Assembly: GCF_017348915.1 (NCBI RefSeq)
Contig: NZ_CP071383.1
Coordinates: 1,674,001-1,738,000 of the forward strand
Length of the DNA: 64,000 bases
Direction: 5' to 3'
DNA from: Leclercia pneumoniae
GTDB lineage: Bacteria; Pseudomonadota; Gammaproteobacteria; Enterobacterales; Enterobacteriaceae
Numbering within the stretch: position 1 is the stretch's first letter; every line of letters begins with the position of its first letter. Below are positions 9,529 to 22,154 of the stretch, piece after piece. The position numbers and the translations under genes are program-made. The notes beneath the pieces are model-generated. The model saw nothing but the letters and a program-made list of their open reading frames with translations, did not search any database and was not told where the DNA came from.

Positions 9529-12500
9529 TTATTCAACAGACTGCGGACGCGTTGCAGGCGCAGTGGCCTGATGCGTTGCACTGTGGCCACCGGCAGATCC
9601 TTTACCTTCGAAGTTGAAGGCTGGACGTACCCAGTCGCTATGGCGCGGTGCTTCTGCGACGTATTCCGGCGCAGGAGCGCGGGTCATAGGAGCAGTCGCA
9701 TGGTGCAGTGAGGTGTCAGCTTTCGCGGCTGGCGCTGCGTTGACTTCTGGCGCTTTCTCTACAGCGACATCCGCCTTCACTTCAGGCTCAGCTTTCACTT
9801 CCGGCTCTGCTTCAACCAAAGGCTCTGCTTCAACAACAGGCGCAATTTCCGGTTCAACGTCGGCCACGGCTGCGACAGCAGGGGCTTCCTGAGCAGGCGC
9901 TTCGGATGCTTCAGCCACAACAGGTTCTGCTACTGCGACGTCTTCAATCACCTCTTTAGCGACCACGACATCTTCATTGGCGATAATTTGCGGTTGTTCA
10001 GCAACAGGCGCGGCAATCACTTCCGGATGGGTTGTCTCCACCGGCGCAACCTGCGACTCAACAGCAATCGCTGCAGCGGTATTCACCTCTTCCGGTGCAA
10101 CAGTAGTGGCGTCGGTCACAACAGGTTCAACGGCATTGGTTTGCTCATCGATCTGCGCTTCTTGCTCCAGCGGGCGAGCAACCGGATAACGGATCCAGGC
10201 TTTACCGGACGCCATCTCTGGGGAGGCGCAGGCAATGGCCAGTGGCATCGGCGACTGCAGCGGGTAACGTTCGTCACGGTAACGACGACGACGCTGACCA
10301 CTTACACGCAGATGACGCGGGGAACGACGTGAACGACGCGGCATACCGGCGTTATCACGCGCTTCGCCGTTGTCGTCCTGCTCCTGCACGTTTTCCACCA
10401 CGGCTGGCAGATCCACTTTCGCCAGTTCGGTGCTCTGTGCCGGGGCAACAGGTGCCTCAACGGTTTCTACGGCTGCGGCTTCGTCTGCCTGAGACTGGAT
10501 ACGTACAGATTTGGTCAACTGGCGCTGTTTACGGCGCGGCATCACCTGAACGCGTTCTTCCTGCTCGGTTTCCTGCTCTGGCTGCTCTTCGCGGTTCAGC
10601 ACTTTAACTTCTTGCTGTGCCTGACGCTTCTCGTCATTACGACGACGGTTGCGCTCACGACGCGGCTGCTGCTCGTCACGGTTACGGGTTTTTTCCGCTT
10701 CGGTGCCGGTAGACTGGCGAATTTCGCGCTCTTCCGCGTTCTGCTGCGATTTCTCGCGGCGATTACGACGGTTCTCCTCGCGGCCTTCACGCGCTTCGTT
10801 GTTGTCAGCACGGTTGTCGCGACGTTCATTGCGGTCGCCACGGTCGCCACGGTCGCCACGGTCGCCACGGTCGTTACGATCGCCACGGTCATTACGATCG
10901 CGACGGTTGTTTTGACGTTTACGGCGCTCCTGAGAACGTTCCTGCTTCTCTTCTTTTTTCTCGACTTTCGGCTGTTCAGGCTGCGCCTCTTCACCGGCAA
11001 ACATCTTCTTCAGCGCACTGAAGAAGCGGCTCAGCAGGCCTTGCTCAGCAGGGGCTGTGCTTGCTACAACGGCTGGTTTCTTCGCCGCAGGTTTGGCAGT
11101 TGCCTCTTCCTGTGCAGGTGCTGGCGGTGCTTCAGGCATCACGAAAGCGGCCAGCGCAGGCTGCTCTGGCAGTTTACGTTCGGCGTACTCTTCTTCAGAC
11201 GGCAGGGCCATCGCTTCTTCATGCAGCTTCGGCAGCATGTAGCTCAGGGTGGCCGTCTCTTCGCCTTTACGCACGCGCAGAACGGAGTAATGCGGCGTCT
11301 GCATCTGATCGTTTGGCACGATCACGCAACGAACGCCGCCCAGACGCGTTTCGATGGCGCTCACTGCGGCACGTTTTTCGTTCAGCAGATAAGACGCAAT
11401 CGGCACCGGAACAATGGCGTGAACTTCTTTGGTGTTCTCTTTCAGCGCTTCTTCTTCAATCAGACGCAGAATGGAGAGGGACAGCGATTCGTTGTCACGC
11501 ACGGTACCCGTACCGGAACAGCGTGGGCAGACGTGATGGCTGGACTCACCCAGAGACGGGCTAAGACGCTGACGAGACATCTCCAGCAGGCCAAAGCGCG
11601 AAATATGACTGATCTGGATACGCGCACGGTCCTGACGCACGGATTCGCGCAGTCGGTTCTCAACGGCGCGCTGGTGGCGAACAGGGGTCATATCGATAAA
11701 GTCGATAACGATCAGACCACCGAGGTCACGCAGACGCAGCTGACGTGCAATCTCATCTGCCGCTTCCAGGTTGGTGTTAAAGGCCGTCTCTTCGATATCG
11801 CCACCGCGGGTTGCACGCGCGGAGTTGATGTCGATTGCGGTCAGGGCTTCGGTAGTATCGATAACGATAGAACCGCCTGACGGCAGACGCACTTCACGCT
11901 GGAAGGCGGACTCAATCTGGGATTCAATCTGGTAGTGGCTGAACAGCGGGATTTCACCGGTGTACAGTTTAATTTTGCTGGTGAAATCCGGACGACCCAG
12001 CGCGGCGATATGCTGGCGAGCCAGCTCAAGCACTTTAGGGTTATCAATCAGAATCTCGCCGATGTCCTGACGCAGATAGTCGCGGAAAGCACGAACAATG
12101 ACGTTACTTTCCTGGTGAATCAGGAATGGGGCAGGGCGGCTTTCTGCAGCCTTCTGAATCGCTTCCCAGTGCTTAAGGCGGAAGCTCAGGTCCCACTGCA
12201 ACGCTTCGGCAGATTTGCCGACGCCCGCGGTGCGAACAATCAGGCCCATGCCGTCCGGCAGCTCAAGGCTTGCCAGTGCTTCTTTCAGCTCAGTGCGATC
12301 ATCACCTTCGATGCGACGAGAGATGCCGCCAGCGCGTGGGTTGTTTGGCATCAGCACCAGATAGCTGCCTGCCAGGCTAATAAAGGTTGTTAGCGCAGCG
12401 CCTTTGTTACCCCGTTCTTCTTTATCGATCTGAACGATAACTTCCTGACCTTCACGCAGAACGTCTTTGATGTTCGGACGACCATGGGCGTTATAGTTGG

Positions 12501-12738
12501 ACGGGAAATATTCGCGGGCAATTTCTTTGAGTGGGAGGAAACCGTGACGCTCAGCACCGTAGTCAACAAATGCAGCTTCAAGGCTGGGTTCAATGCGGGT
12601 GATTTTGCCTTTGTAAATGTTCGCTTTTTTCTGTTCGTGGCCTGGGCTTTCAATATCCAGATCGTACAGACGCTGCCCATCCACAAGGGCGACACGCAAC
12701 TCTTCTTGCTGAGTTGCGTTGATTAACATTCTTTTCAT
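9529..12738 (-). CDS. rne: Ribonuclease E
   Basis: 1069 aa endoribonuclease and scaffold of the RNA degradosome; E. coli has 1061. The N-terminal catalytic half (1-530) is almost unchanged: S1 domain, catalytic Asp303 (AIDINSARA) and Asp346 (IVIDFIDMT), and the zinc link CPRCSGTG with Cys404/Cys407. The membrane-anchoring amphipathic helix is seen in [15 protein letters not shown]. The disordered C-terminal half carries the Arg-rich RNA-binding segment with an expanded Asp-Arg-Gly repeat, the [18 protein letters not shown] region, the enolase-site region, an acidic VEAEPE repeat and the conserved PNPase-site end ([14 protein letters not shown]). A leader of almost 400 nt upstream fits the known autoregulation. 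Confidence 0.98.
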   Translation of the reverse strand: MKRMLINATQQEELRVALVDGQRLYDLDIESPGHEQKKANIYKGKITRIEPSLEAAFVDYGAERHGFLPLKEIAREYFPSNYNAHGRPNIKDVLREGQEVIVQIDKEERGNKGAALTTFISLAGSYLVLMPNNPRAGGISRRIEGDDRTELKEALASLELPDGMGLIVRTAGVGKSAEALQWDLSFRLKHWEAIQKAAESRPAPFLIHQESNVIVRAFRDYLRQDIGEILIDNPKVLELARQHIAALGRPDFTSKIKLYTGEIPLFSHYQIESQIESAFQREVRLPSGGSIVIDTTEALTAIDINSARATRGGDIEETAFNTNLEAADEIARQLRLRDLGGLIVIDFIDMTPVRHQRAVENRLRESVRQDRARIQISHISRFGLLEMSRQRLSPSLGESSHHVCPRCSGTGTVRDNESLSLSILRLIEEEALKENTKEVHAIVPVPIASYLLNEKRAAVSAIETRLGGVRCVIVPNDQMQTPHYSVLRVRKGEETATLSYMLPKLHEEAMALPSEEEYAERKLPEQPALAAFVMPEAPPAPAQEEATAKPAAKKPAVVASTAPAEQGLLSRFFSALKKMFAGEEAQPEQPKVEKKEEKQERSQERRKRQNNRRDRNDRGDRNDRGDRGDRGDRGDRNERRDNRADNNEAREGREENRRNRREKSQQNAEEREIRQSTGTEAEKTRNRDEQQPRRERNRRRNDEKRQAQQEVKVLNREEQPEQETEQEERVQVMPRRKQRQLTKSVRIQSQADEAAAVETVEAPVAPAQSTELAKVDLPAVVENVQEQDDNGEARDNAGMPRRSRRSPRHLRVSGQRRRRYRDERYPLQSPMPLAIACASPEMASGKAWIRYPVARPLEQEAQIDEQTNAVEPVVTDATTVAPEEVNTAAAIAVESQVAPVETTHPEVIAAPVAEQPQIIANEDVVVAKEVIEDVAVAEPVVAEASEAPAQEAPAVAAVADVEPEIAPVVEAEPLVEAEPEVKAEPEVKADVAVEKAPEVNAAPAAKADTSLHHATAPMTRAPAPEYVAEAPRHSDWVRPAFNFEGKGSAGGHSATHQATAPATRPQSVE
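10833..10904. repeat. 9-bp tandem repeat inside rne (Arg/Asp/Gly codons)
   Basis: Eight consecutive 9-bp units. Four are identical (GGTCGCCAC, 10833-10868), followed by GGTCGTTAC, GATCGCCAC, GGTCATTAC and GATCGCGAC. On the coding strand these encode the (N/G)DR-type tripeptide run in the Arg-rich RNA-binding segment of RNase E. E. coli has only a short degenerate version here. Confidence 0.9.
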
Positions 12739-13309
12739 CGTAACTTACTCATTATTCTTACATTGACGACTAAGCTGCGGGCAAGATGACGCTTTCCGGG
12801 GTATGAACCGATGGCCTCGTGTCTATTCACGTCGCCAACCTCACGGTTGTCGCTCGCTTAAGAGGCGCAAAGTGTCGGTTGCCTGTATTTCATACGGAAA
12901 CACAGCGCAATTATCAGGGGAACAGCCTGGGTAAAACTCTCCAGAGAAGATTCCATTTACCGGTAAGTACTGCAACCCGCAGCCCGCTAACTGTCTGAAA
13001 GATCAATACGTCTTACGCCATTGCTGCGTGGATGATCGGTCAGACAAAATTGGTCATTCCGTCGTTATCCTTACTTAACCAGGATTTAACACGGAAAACA
13101 GCAACATTATTCCATTGCTTCCTGGGTTATAGCAAGTTGACTTTTACCATTTATCACCCGGTTACTCACAGTTTTTTCACTTCTTCGAAAGGATCGGTTT
13201 AATAACCATCAAATCGATTGCGTAAAGCAAAGAGTAACCGGTCAAAGGTATATATAAGCATAGAAAAATGAGTGGCGCTAACCGCGACTGATAATTAGAA
13301 TCGCCCACC
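12739..13309. promoter_or_regulatory. rne leader and rne/rluC divergent promoter region
   Basis: 571 bp without a gene. Most of it is the rne 5' leader on the minus strand. An extended -10 (TGCTATAAC, plus-strand 13126-13134) would start a transcript near 13119, giving a leader of about 380 nt, close to the 361 nt known for E. coli rne, whose hairpins mediate autoregulation by RNase E. The part next to rluC is A/T-rich (TATATATAAG near 13250) and probably holds the rluC promoter. I see no ORF with a good ribosome site. Confidence 0.6.
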
Positions 13310-14263
13310 ATGAAAACAGAGACTCCATCAGTAAAAATCGTTGCCATCACCGAAGATGAAGCGGGGCAACGTATCGACAACTTTTTGCGCACCCAACTGA
13401 AGGGCGTGCCAAAGAGCATGATCTACCGCATCCTGCGTAAGGGTGAGGTGCGGGTAAATAAGAAGCGCATCAAACCTGAATACAAACTTGAAGCGGGAGA
13501 TGAAGTCCGCATCCCGCCGGTCCGCGTCGCCGAGCGGGAAGAGCAGGCGGTCTCGCCGCATCTCAACAAAGTTGCGGCGCTAACGGATGTGATTTTATAT
13601 GAAGACGATCATATCCTGGTGCTGAACAAGCCTTCAGGCACCGCCGTACATGGCGGCAGTGGGCTGAGCTTTGGCGTGATCGAAGGTTTACGCGCCCTGC
13701 GCCCCGAAGCGCGCTTCCTTGAACTGGTACACCGCCTCGATCGCGACACTTCTGGTATCTTGTTGGTGGCAAAGAAACGCTCCGCGCTGCGCTCCCTGCA
13801 TGAACAGTTGCGTGAAAAAGGGATGCAGAAAGATTATCTCGCGCTGGTCCGTGGCCAGTGGCAATCTCACGTGAAAGTGGTTCAAGCGCCACTGCTGAAA
13901 AATATTCTGCAAAGCGGTGAGCGTATTGTGCGCGTGAGCCAGGAAGGTAAACCGTCTGAGACCCGTTTTAAGGTTGAAGAGCGTTACGCCTTTGCAACGC
14001 TGGTGCGTTGCAGCCCAGTGACGGGGCGTACTCACCAGATTCGCGTCCATACCCAGCACGCAGGCCACCCGATTGCCTTTGATGATCGCTATGGCGATCG
14101 CGAATTTGATAAGCAGTTGGCGGGTACCGGGCTTTCACGCCTGTTTCTGCACGCAGCGGCACTGAAGTTTACCCACCCTAATACGGGGGAGGTCATGCGC
14201 GTTGAAGCGCCTCTGGACGACCAGCTCAAACGTTGCCTCAAGGTATTGCGGGACGCGATCTAA
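13310..14263 (+). CDS. rluC: 23S rRNA pseudouridine synthase RluC
   Basis: 317 aa; E. coli RluC has 319. It makes pseudouridines 955, 2504 and 2580 in 23S rRNA. An S4-like RNA-binding domain occupies the N-terminus (QRIDNFLRTQLKGVPKSMIYRILRKG), followed by the RluA-type catalytic domain with HRLDRDTSG, whose central Asp (about residue 144) is the nucleophile. The motif RTHQIRVH near residue 240 is also typical. It is divergent from rne and ends in a terminator shared with the convergent yceF. Confidence 0.97.
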   Translation: MKTETPSVKIVAITEDEAGQRIDNFLRTQLKGVPKSMIYRILRKGEVRVNKKRIKPEYKLEAGDEVRIPPVRVAEREEQAVSPHLNKVAALTDVILYEDDHILVLNKPSGTAVHGGSGLSFGVIEGLRALRPEARFLELVHRLDRDTSGILLVAKKRSALRSLHEQLREKGMQKDYLALVRGQWQSHVKVVQAPLLKNILQSGERIVRVSQEGKPSETRFKVEERYAFATLVRCSPVTGRTHQIRVHTQHAGHPIAFDDRYGDREFDKQLAGTGLSRLFLHAAALKFTHPNTGEVMRVEAPLDDQLKRCLKVLRDAI

Positions 14264-14270
14264 AAGAAGA

Positions 14271-14295
14271 AACCGGCCATTGGCCGGTTTTTTTT
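14271..14295. terminator. Bidirectional terminator between rluC and yceF
   Basis: The stem AACCGGCCA pairs with TGGCCGGTT (14271-14290). It is followed by a run of eight T and preceded by A-rich sequence. The T-run also contains the yceF stop codon. Confidence 0.9.
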
Positions 14296-14878
14296 ACGCC
14301 ATTAACGGGTTGTAATCTTCCCGACGCAGCATCTGGCAGAGCGCAATGAGCGGCAACCCGACCAGCGTATTGGGATCGCGCCCCTCCAGCCGATCGAACA
14401 GCGCAATCCCCAGCCCTTCGCTTTTGAAACTGCCTGCGCAGCTCAGCGGACGCTCTTTGCGCACGTAGTCGTCGATCTCCTGCTCGCTAAGATGACGGAA
14501 GTGGACGTCAAAGGGTTCGCACTCTGTCTGTAGATGGCCCGTCGCGGTGTTATACAGCGCCAGCCCCGTATAAAAGGTGACGATGTTGCCGCGCGCTTTC
14601 ATGAGCTGCTGGCGTGCTCTCTCTTCCGTGTGCGGTTTACCGGTAATCTCGCCATCCAGGACGCAAACCTGATCGGATCCTATAATCAGATGGTTAGGAT
14701 AACGTGCTGCGAAGCACTGCGCTTTTTCCTGTGCCAGACGAAGAACGAGATGGCGGGGGGACTCACCCGGCTGCGGGGTCTCATCGATGTCCGGTGCGGC
14801 ACATTCAAACGGTAGACCGAGTTTTTCAAGCAACGCGCGGCGCCAGGGAGATGTGGAGGCAAGAATGAGATTCGGCAT
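14294..14878 (-). CDS. yceF: Nucleotide pyrophosphatase YceF (Maf-2, m7GTP pyrophosphatase)
   Basis: 194 aa, the same as E. coli YceF. Maf proteins are house-cleaning pyrophosphatases; the YceF branch prefers 7-methyl-GTP. Visible motifs are the N-terminal [18 protein letters not shown], the metal/substrate loops IIGSDQV and GKPHTEERA, and the conserved [18 protein letters not shown] near residue 150. It is convergent with rluC and divergent from yceD. Confidence 0.95.
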   Translation of the reverse strand: MPNLILASTSPWRRALLEKLGLPFECAAPDIDETPQPGESPRHLVLRLAQEKAQCFAARYPNHLIIGSDQVCVLDGEITGKPHTEERARQQLMKARGNIVTFYTGLALYNTATGHLQTECEPFDVHFRHLSEQEIDDYVRKERPLSCAGSFKSEGLGIALFDRLEGRDPNTLVGLPLIALCQMLRREDYNPLMA

Positions 14879-14980
14879 ATTTTTTTCACCAGATATAGCG
14901 TATCGATGCCAGCCATTTTAAACTACAGGCCGCAATGTGTGCGAATAATTGGCAAAAGGCAGCTCTGGTTGCCTTTTTCT

Positions 14981-15540
<560 letters not shown>

Positions 15541-15544
15541 TTGA

Positions 15545-15729
<185 letters not shown>

Positions 15730-15730
<1 letters not shown>

Positions 15731-15784
15731 TCACGCGCAAGCGTGATGAAGCTTAGTGAGGATTTCCCCGGGCAACTGGGGAAA
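15730..15784 (+). other. Two tandem hairpins between rpmF and plsX
   Basis: First stem: ATCACGC with GCGTGAT (15730-15736 and 15741-15747), closed by a GCAA (GNRA-type) tetraloop. Second stem: TTTCCCC (15763-15769) with GGGGAAA (15778-15784). No T-run follows either. They may act in mRNA processing or stability rather than in termination. Confidence 0.7.
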
Positions 15785-15809
15785 CACCAAACCAGGCTGT
15801 GACGATACC

Positions 15810-16844
15810 TTGACACGTCTAACCCTGGCGTTAGATGTCATGGGGGGAGATTTTGGCCCTTCCGTGACAGTGCCTGCAGCATTGCAGGCACTGAACTCTA
15901 ATTCGCAACTCACACTTCTTTTAGTCGGCAATCCCGACACAATCACGCCATTACTTGCAAAAGCTGACTTTGAACAACGTTCACGTCTGCAGATTATTCC
16001 TGCGCAGTCAGTTATTGCCAGTGATGCCCGCCCATCGCAGGCTATTCGCAATAGCCGGGGCAGTTCAATGCGAGTGGCGTTGGAGCTGGTAAAAGAAGGG
16101 CGAGCTGAGGCTTGCGTGAGCGCGGGAAATACCGGCGCGCTAATGGGGCTGGCCAAATTACTGCTCAAACCCATCGAGGGGATTGAGCGTCCGGCGTTGG
16201 TGACGGTTTTGCCGCATCAACAAAAGGGCAAAACGGTGGTGCTTGATTTAGGTGCTAACGTCGATTGCGATGGCGTGATGCTGGCGCAATTCGCCGTGAT
16301 GGGCTCGGTGCTAGCCGAAGAGGTGGTAGGCATCACCAATCCCCGCGTCGCCTTGCTGAATATCGGAGAAGAAGAGACCAAAGGTCTTGATAATATCCGC
16401 GAGGCCGCCGAGCGACTTAAAACTGTTCCGACCATCAACTATATTGGTTATCTCGAAGCCAACGAATTATTGACCGGAAAAACGGATGTACTGGTGTGTG
16501 ACGGTTTTACTGGAAACGTCACGTTAAAAACCATGGAAGGGGTCGTCAGAATGTTTCTCTCGCTGCTGAAATCGCAGGGCGAGGGTAAAAAACGGTCCTG
16601 GTGGCTGATTTTATTAAAGCGTTGGTTACAAAAAAGCCTGACGCGGCGATTCAGTCACCTCAACCCCGACCAGTATAATGGCGCCTGTCTGTTAGGATTG
16701 CGCGGCATCGTGATTAAGAGTCATGGTGCTGCCAATCAGCGAGCCTTTACCGTCGCGATTGAACAGGCAGTGCAGGCGGTGCAGCGACAAGTTCCTCAGC
16801 GGATTGCCGCTCGCCTGGAATCTGTATTAGCAAAAAGTGACTGA
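15810..16844 (+). CDS. plsX: Phosphate acyltransferase PlsX
   Basis: 344 aa from a TTG start at 15810, chosen because it gives the family N-terminus [22 protein letters not shown] at 15756 in the same frame would add 18 residues, but they fall in the hairpin region. PlsX turns acyl-ACP into acyl-phosphate, the donor for PlsY in phospholipid synthesis, at the inner face of the membrane. The motifs [21 protein letters not shown] and VCDGFTGNV are present. The C-terminus ends LESVLAKSD, about 12 residues shorter than in E. coli. fabH follows 6 bp later. Confidence 0.95.
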   Translation: MTRLTLALDVMGGDFGPSVTVPAALQALNSNSQLTLLLVGNPDTITPLLAKADFEQRSRLQIIPAQSVIASDARPSQAIRNSRGSSMRVALELVKEGRAEACVSAGNTGALMGLAKLLLKPIEGIERPALVTVLPHQQKGKTVVLDLGANVDCDGVMLAQFAVMGSVLAEEVVGITNPRVALLNIGEEETKGLDNIREAAERLKTVPTINYIGYLEANELLTGKTDVLVCDGFTGNVTLKTMEGVVRMFLSLLKSQGEGKKRSWWLILLKRWLQKSLTRRFSHLNPDQYNGACLLGLRGIVIKSHGAANQRAFTVAIEQAVQAVQRQVPQRIAARLESVLAKSD

Positions 16845-16850
16845 GCGTAC

Positions 16851-17804
16851 ATGTATACGAAGATTTTAGGTACCGGCAGCTATCTGCCCAAACAAGTGCG
16901 AACCAACGCCGATCTGGAAAAAATGGTTGATACCTCTGACGAGTGGATTGTCACACGCACAGGTATCCGCGAGCGTCGTATCGCCGCGCCAGATGAAACC
17001 GTTTCTACCATGGGTTATGAAGCTGCTCTGCGTGCGCTCGACATGGCTGGCGTCGATAAAAACGACATTGGTCTGATTATCGTTGCAACGACGTCTGCGA
17101 CCCATGCTTTCCCAAGTGCAGCCTGTCAGGTTCAGAACATGCTGGGCATTAAAGGTTGCCCGGCTTTTGACGTTGCGGCCGCCTGCGCGGGCTTTACCTA
17201 CGCGTTGAGCATCGCCGATCAATACGTGAAATCTGGTGCAGTTAAAAATGCGCTGGTGATCGGTTCTGATGTTCTCGCACGCACTTGCGATCCTAACGAT
17301 CGCGGCACGATTATTATCTTCGGCGACGGTGCCGGCGCGGTACTGCTTGGTCAGTCTGAAGAGCCGGGCATCATCTCTACTCACCTGCATGCCGATGGCA
17401 GCTACGGTGAGTTGTTAACGCTGCCGAACGCCAACCGCGTTAACCCGGACGACCCGATTTTCCTGACCATGGCCGGAAACGAAGTGTTCAAGGTCGCGGT
17501 AACCGAGCTGGCGCATATCGTTGATGAGACGCTGCAGGCCAATAACCTGGAGCGCACGGCGCTCGACTGGCTGGTGCCACATCAGGCTAACCTGCGCATT
17601 ATCAGCGCCACGGCCAAAAAGTTAGGCATGTCGATGGATAACGTTGTGGTGACCCTTGATCGTCACGGCAACACCTCTGCGGCATCCGTACCTTGCGCGT
17701 TTGACGAAGCGGTACGCGATGGGCGAATTCAACGGGGTCAGCTGGTGCTGCTCGAAGCCTTTGGCGGCGGGTTCACCTGGGGCTCTGCACTGGTTCGTTT
17801 CTAA
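16851..17804 (+). CDS. fabH: 3-oxoacyl-ACP synthase III FabH
   Basis: 317 aa, the same as E. coli. FabH starts fatty-acid synthesis by condensing acetyl-CoA with malonyl-ACP. The catalytic triad is intact: Cys112 in AAACAGF, the His in VPHQANLR (about 244) and the Asn in HGNTSAAS (about 274). The N-terminus [13 protein letters not shown] is typical. It lies in the plsX-fabHDG-acpP-fabF cluster, 15 bp before fabD. Confidence 0.98.
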   Translation: MYTKILGTGSYLPKQVRTNADLEKMVDTSDEWIVTRTGIRERRIAAPDETVSTMGYEAALRALDMAGVDKNDIGLIIVATTSATHAFPSAACQVQNMLGIKGCPAFDVAAACAGFTYALSIADQYVKSGAVKNALVIGSDVLARTCDPNDRGTIIIFGDGAGAVLLGQSEEPGIISTHLHADGSYGELLTLPNANRVNPDDPIFLTMAGNEVFKVAVTELAHIVDETLQANNLERTALDWLVPHQANLRIISATAKKLGMSMDNVVVTLDRHGNTSAASVPCAFDEAVRDGRIQRGQLVLLEAFGGGFTWGSALVRF

Positions 17805-17819
17805 AAAGGATTAATAAAA

Positions 17820-18749
17820 ATGACGCAATTTGCATTTGTGTTTCCGGGTCAGGGCTCTCAGGCCGTTGGCATGTTGTCTGATTTAGCAGCAAGCAACCCG
17901 GTTATTGAAGAGACTTTCCGTGAAGCTTCTGATGCCCTGGGGTATGATCTCTGGGCACTGACTCAGCAGGGTCCTGCTGAAGAGCTGAACAAGACCTGGC
18001 AGACGCAGCCTGCGTTACTGACCGCCTCCGTCGCGCTCTGGCGCTTGTGGCAGCAGCAGGGCGGAAAAGCGCCTGTCATGATGGCTGGCCATAGCCTTGG
18101 CGAATACTCCGCACTGGTCTGTGCCGGGGTGATCGGCTTTGCGGATGCGGTGCGTCTGGTTGAACTGCGTGGCAAATTCATGCAGGAAGCCGTCCCTGAA
18201 GGGACCGGCGGTATGTCGGCCATTATTGGTCTGGACGATGCCTCTATCGCCAAAGCCTGTGAAGAGTCAGCCGAAGGGCAGGTTGTATCGCCTGTTAACT
18301 TCAACTCCCCGGGCCAGGTCGTGATCGCAGGTCACAAAGAAGCAGTGGAACGTGCAGGTGCAGCCTGTAAAGCAGCAGGCGCGAAACGCGCACTTCCTCT
18401 GCCTGTCAGCGTACCTTCTCACTGTGCACTGATGAAACCCGCCGCAGATAAGCTGGCGCTGGAGCTGGAAAAAATCACCTTCAACGCACCGTCTGTTCCG
18501 GTGGTGAATAACGTTGACGTGCAGGCTGAAACCGCACCTGAAGCGATCCGCCAGGCGCTGGTACGTCAGCTGTACAGCCCGGTTCAGTGGACAAAAACCG
18601 TTGAATTTATGGCATCGCAGGGCGTTGAGCACCTGTATGAAGTGGGCCCGGGTAAAGTCCTCACCGGCCTGACTAAACGTATTGTTGATACCCTGACTGC
18701 CTCGGCCATTAATGAACCGGAAGCAATGTCAGCGGCACTCTCGCAATAA
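17820..18749 (+). CDS. fabD: Malonyl-CoA-ACP transacylase FabD
   Basis: 309 aa. It moves malonyl from CoA to ACP, giving the elongation substrate for FabB, FabF and FabH. The nucleophile Ser92 lies in GHSLGEYSAL and the partner His201 in VPSHCALM. The N-terminal oxyanion motif FPGQGSQ is at residues 8-14. AAAGGA precedes the ATG. It is followed by fabG after 12 bp. Confidence 0.98.
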   Translation: MTQFAFVFPGQGSQAVGMLSDLAASNPVIEETFREASDALGYDLWALTQQGPAEELNKTWQTQPALLTASVALWRLWQQQGGKAPVMMAGHSLGEYSALVCAGVIGFADAVRLVELRGKFMQEAVPEGTGGMSAIIGLDDASIAKACEESAEGQVVSPVNFNSPGQVVIAGHKEAVERAGAACKAAGAKRALPLPVSVPSHCALMKPAADKLALELEKITFNAPSVPVVNNVDVQAETAPEAIRQALVRQLYSPVQWTKTVEFMASQGVEHLYEVGPGKVLTGLTKRIVDTLTASAINEPEAMSAALSQ

Positions 18750-18761
18750 AAGAGGAAAACC

Positions 18762-19496
18762 ATGAGTTTTGAAGGAAAAATCGCACTGGTCACCGGCGCA
18801 AGCCGCGGTATCGGTCGCGCAATCGCTGAGACGCTCGTTGCCCGTGGCGCGAAAGTTATCGGCACTGCAACCAGCGAGAATGGCGCACAGGCCATCAGCG
18901 ACTATCTGGGTGATAACGGGAAAGGTCTGGTACTGAATGTGACCGATCCTGCATCTATCGAATCTGTTCTGGGAAATATTCGCGCAGAGTTTGGCGAAGT
19001 CGATATTCTGGTAAATAATGCCGGTATCACTCGCGATAACCTGCTGATGCGAATGAAAGATGATGAGTGGGACGATATTCTCGAAACCAACCTGTCATCT
19101 GTATTCCGTCTGTCAAAAGCGGTAATGCGAGCTATGATGAAAAAGCGTCATGGCCGTATTATCACTATCGGTTCTGTGGTTGGTACCATGGGAAATGCTG
19201 GTCAGGCTAACTACGCTGCGGCGAAAGCAGGTCTGATCGGTTTCAGTAAGTCGCTGGCGCGCGAAGTTGCGTCCCGCGGTATTACTGTAAACGTTGTTGC
19301 TCCGGGCTTTATTGAAACGGACATGACGCGTGCGCTGACCGATGATCAGCGTGCGGGTACGCTGGCAGCTGTTCCTGCGGGTCGTCTTGGCGATCCTAAA
19401 GAAATTGCCAGCGCGGTTGCATTTTTAGCCTCTGACGAAGCGGGTTACATCACTGGTGAGACCCTCCACGTCAACGGCGGGATGTATATGGTTTAA
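18762..19496 (+). CDS. fabG: 3-oxoacyl-ACP reductase FabG
   Basis: 244 aa NADPH-dependent short-chain dehydrogenase that reduces 3-ketoacyl-ACP. The Rossmann motif TGASRGIGRA is at about residues 11-20, NNAG near 86, and the catalytic Ser138, Tyr151 and Lys155 (NYAAAKAG) are all present. The length equals the E. coli protein. GAGG lies upstream of the ATG. The last gene before the separate acpP promoter. Confidence 0.98.
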   Translation: MSFEGKIALVTGASRGIGRAIAETLVARGAKVIGTATSENGAQAISDYLGDNGKGLVLNVTDPASIESVLGNIRAEFGEVDILVNNAGITRDNLLMRMKDDEWDDILETNLSSVFRLSKAVMRAMMKKRHGRIITIGSVVGTMGNAGQANYAAAKAGLIGFSKSLAREVASRGITVNVVAPGFIETDMTRALTDDQRAGTLAAVPAGRLGDPKEIASAVAFLASDEAGYITGETLHVNGGMYMV

Positions 19497-19577
19497 TCAC
19501 GATCGAAAATATTTGCGTTATTGTAGGGATTGGCCTCAAAATAACGTAAAATCGTGGTAAGAACTGCCGGGATTTAG

Positions 19578-19605
19578 TTGCAAATTTTTCAACATTTTAT
19601 ACACT
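19578..19605 (+). promoter_or_regulatory. acpP promoter
   Basis: TTGCAA (19578-19583) with a 16-bp spacer and TACACT (19600-19605) in the 154-bp fabG-acpP gap. The leader holds a small stem TCGC-GAAA-GCGA with a GNRA-type loop. A strong separate promoter fits the high abundance of ACP. Confidence 0.6.
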
Positions 19606-19650
19606 ACGAAAACCATCGCGAAAGCGAGTTTTGATAGGAAATTTAAGAGT

Positions 19651-21221
<1,571 letters not shown>

Positions 21222-21246
21222 GACTGACTCTCCGCTAGTCCTGTTT

Positions 21247-21272
21247 AAAGGTCCGCTTGTCGGACCTTTTTT
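21247..21272 (+). terminator. Rho-independent terminator after fabF
   Basis: A perfect 9-bp stem, AAAGGTCCG with CGGACCTTT (21247-21255 and 21261-21269), loop CTTGT, followed by T residues. Confidence 0.92.
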
Positions 21273-21342
21273 ATTCAACCTTATCTGCTTGTTCAAGACC
21301 CGCCGTCCTGCCAGACTTAATCTCCCCTATAAAGGAGCCATC

Positions 21343-22152
21343 ATGTATTTAATCAATGGATTGCCTCAGGACAGCCTGCCCGTGAACGACAGGGCAGTGC
21401 AGTTTGGCGATGGTTGCTTCACCACGGCGCGGATCGTCGATGGAGAGGTCTGTTTACTGACAGCGCACCTGCAGCGTTTGCGCAGTGCCTGTGAAAAACT
21501 CTTTATCCCTTTTGAGCAGTGGTCAGCGCTGGAAGCTGAAATGACTACCCATGCCCAGGGAATATCCCGGGGCGTGCTGAAGGTGATCATTACCCGCGGC
21601 GGCGGGGGGCGGGGTTACAGTGCGGCAAACTGCCTGCAACCGACCCGTATCCTGTCGGTTTCCGCCTTTCCTGCCCACTATGATCGCTGGCGCAATGAGG
21701 GTATTCGCCTGGCATTAAGTCCGGTACGTTTAGGGCGTAATCCGATGCTGGCAGGCATTAAGCATCTTAATCGCCTTGAGCAGGTCTTAATTCGCACGCA
21801 TCTTGAACAGACGGATTGTGATGAGGCGCTGGTTCTTGACAGCGAAGGGCTCATTACGGAATGCTGTGCCGCTAATTTGTTCTGGCGCTGCGGGCGCGAG
21901 GTGTTTACCCCGCGGCTTGACCAGGCGGGTGTAAATGGCCTGATGCGCCAGTTTTGTCTGCAACAACTGGCACACTCCGACTATCGTGTTGTCGAAGTCT
22001 GTGCACAGGAAGAGGCGCTGGGCGCGGCCGAGGAGGTCATTGTTTGTAATGCTCTGATGCCTCTGGTGCCCGTGCGTCAGTATGGCGAACACCACTGGTC
22101 ATCGCGAGAGTTGTACCAATTTTTAGCCCCACTGTGTGAGCAAACCAGATAA
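21343..22152 (+). CDS. pabC: Aminodeoxychorismate lyase PabC
   Basis: 269 aa from ATG 21343 (AAAGGAG upstream), the same length as E. coli; an in-frame ATG at 21289 is rejected. It is a PLP fold-type IV enzyme that releases pyruvate from 4-amino-4-deoxychorismate to give p-aminobenzoate for folate. The PLP lysine is in [12 protein letters not shown], residue 140. The motif [15 protein letters not shown] is typical. It starts the pabC-mltG-tmk-holB-tatD operon, 2 bp before mltG. Confidence 0.95.
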   Translation: MYLINGLPQDSLPVNDRAVQFGDGCFTTARIVDGEVCLLTAHLQRLRSACEKLFIPFEQWSALEAEMTTHAQGISRGVLKVIITRGGGGRGYSAANCLQPTRILSVSAFPAHYDRWRNEGIRLALSPVRLGRNPMLAGIKHLNRLEQVLIRTHLEQTDCDEALVLDSEGLITECCAANLFWRCGREVFTPRLDQAGVNGLMRQFCLQQLAHSDYRVVEVCAQEEALGAAEEVIVCNALMPLVPVRQYGEHHWSSRELYQFLAPLCEQTR

Positions 22153-22154
22153 TC

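Noticed and set aside
10833..10904. Possible CRISPR-like repeat
   Set aside because: Units are 9 bp, contiguous, in frame within rne and without spacers; it is a coding minisatellite.
10612..11880. A 422-codon plus-strand frame opposite rne
   Set aside because: Low-complexity Leu/Arg/Val-rich translation produced by the Arg-rich repeats of rne; no start context.
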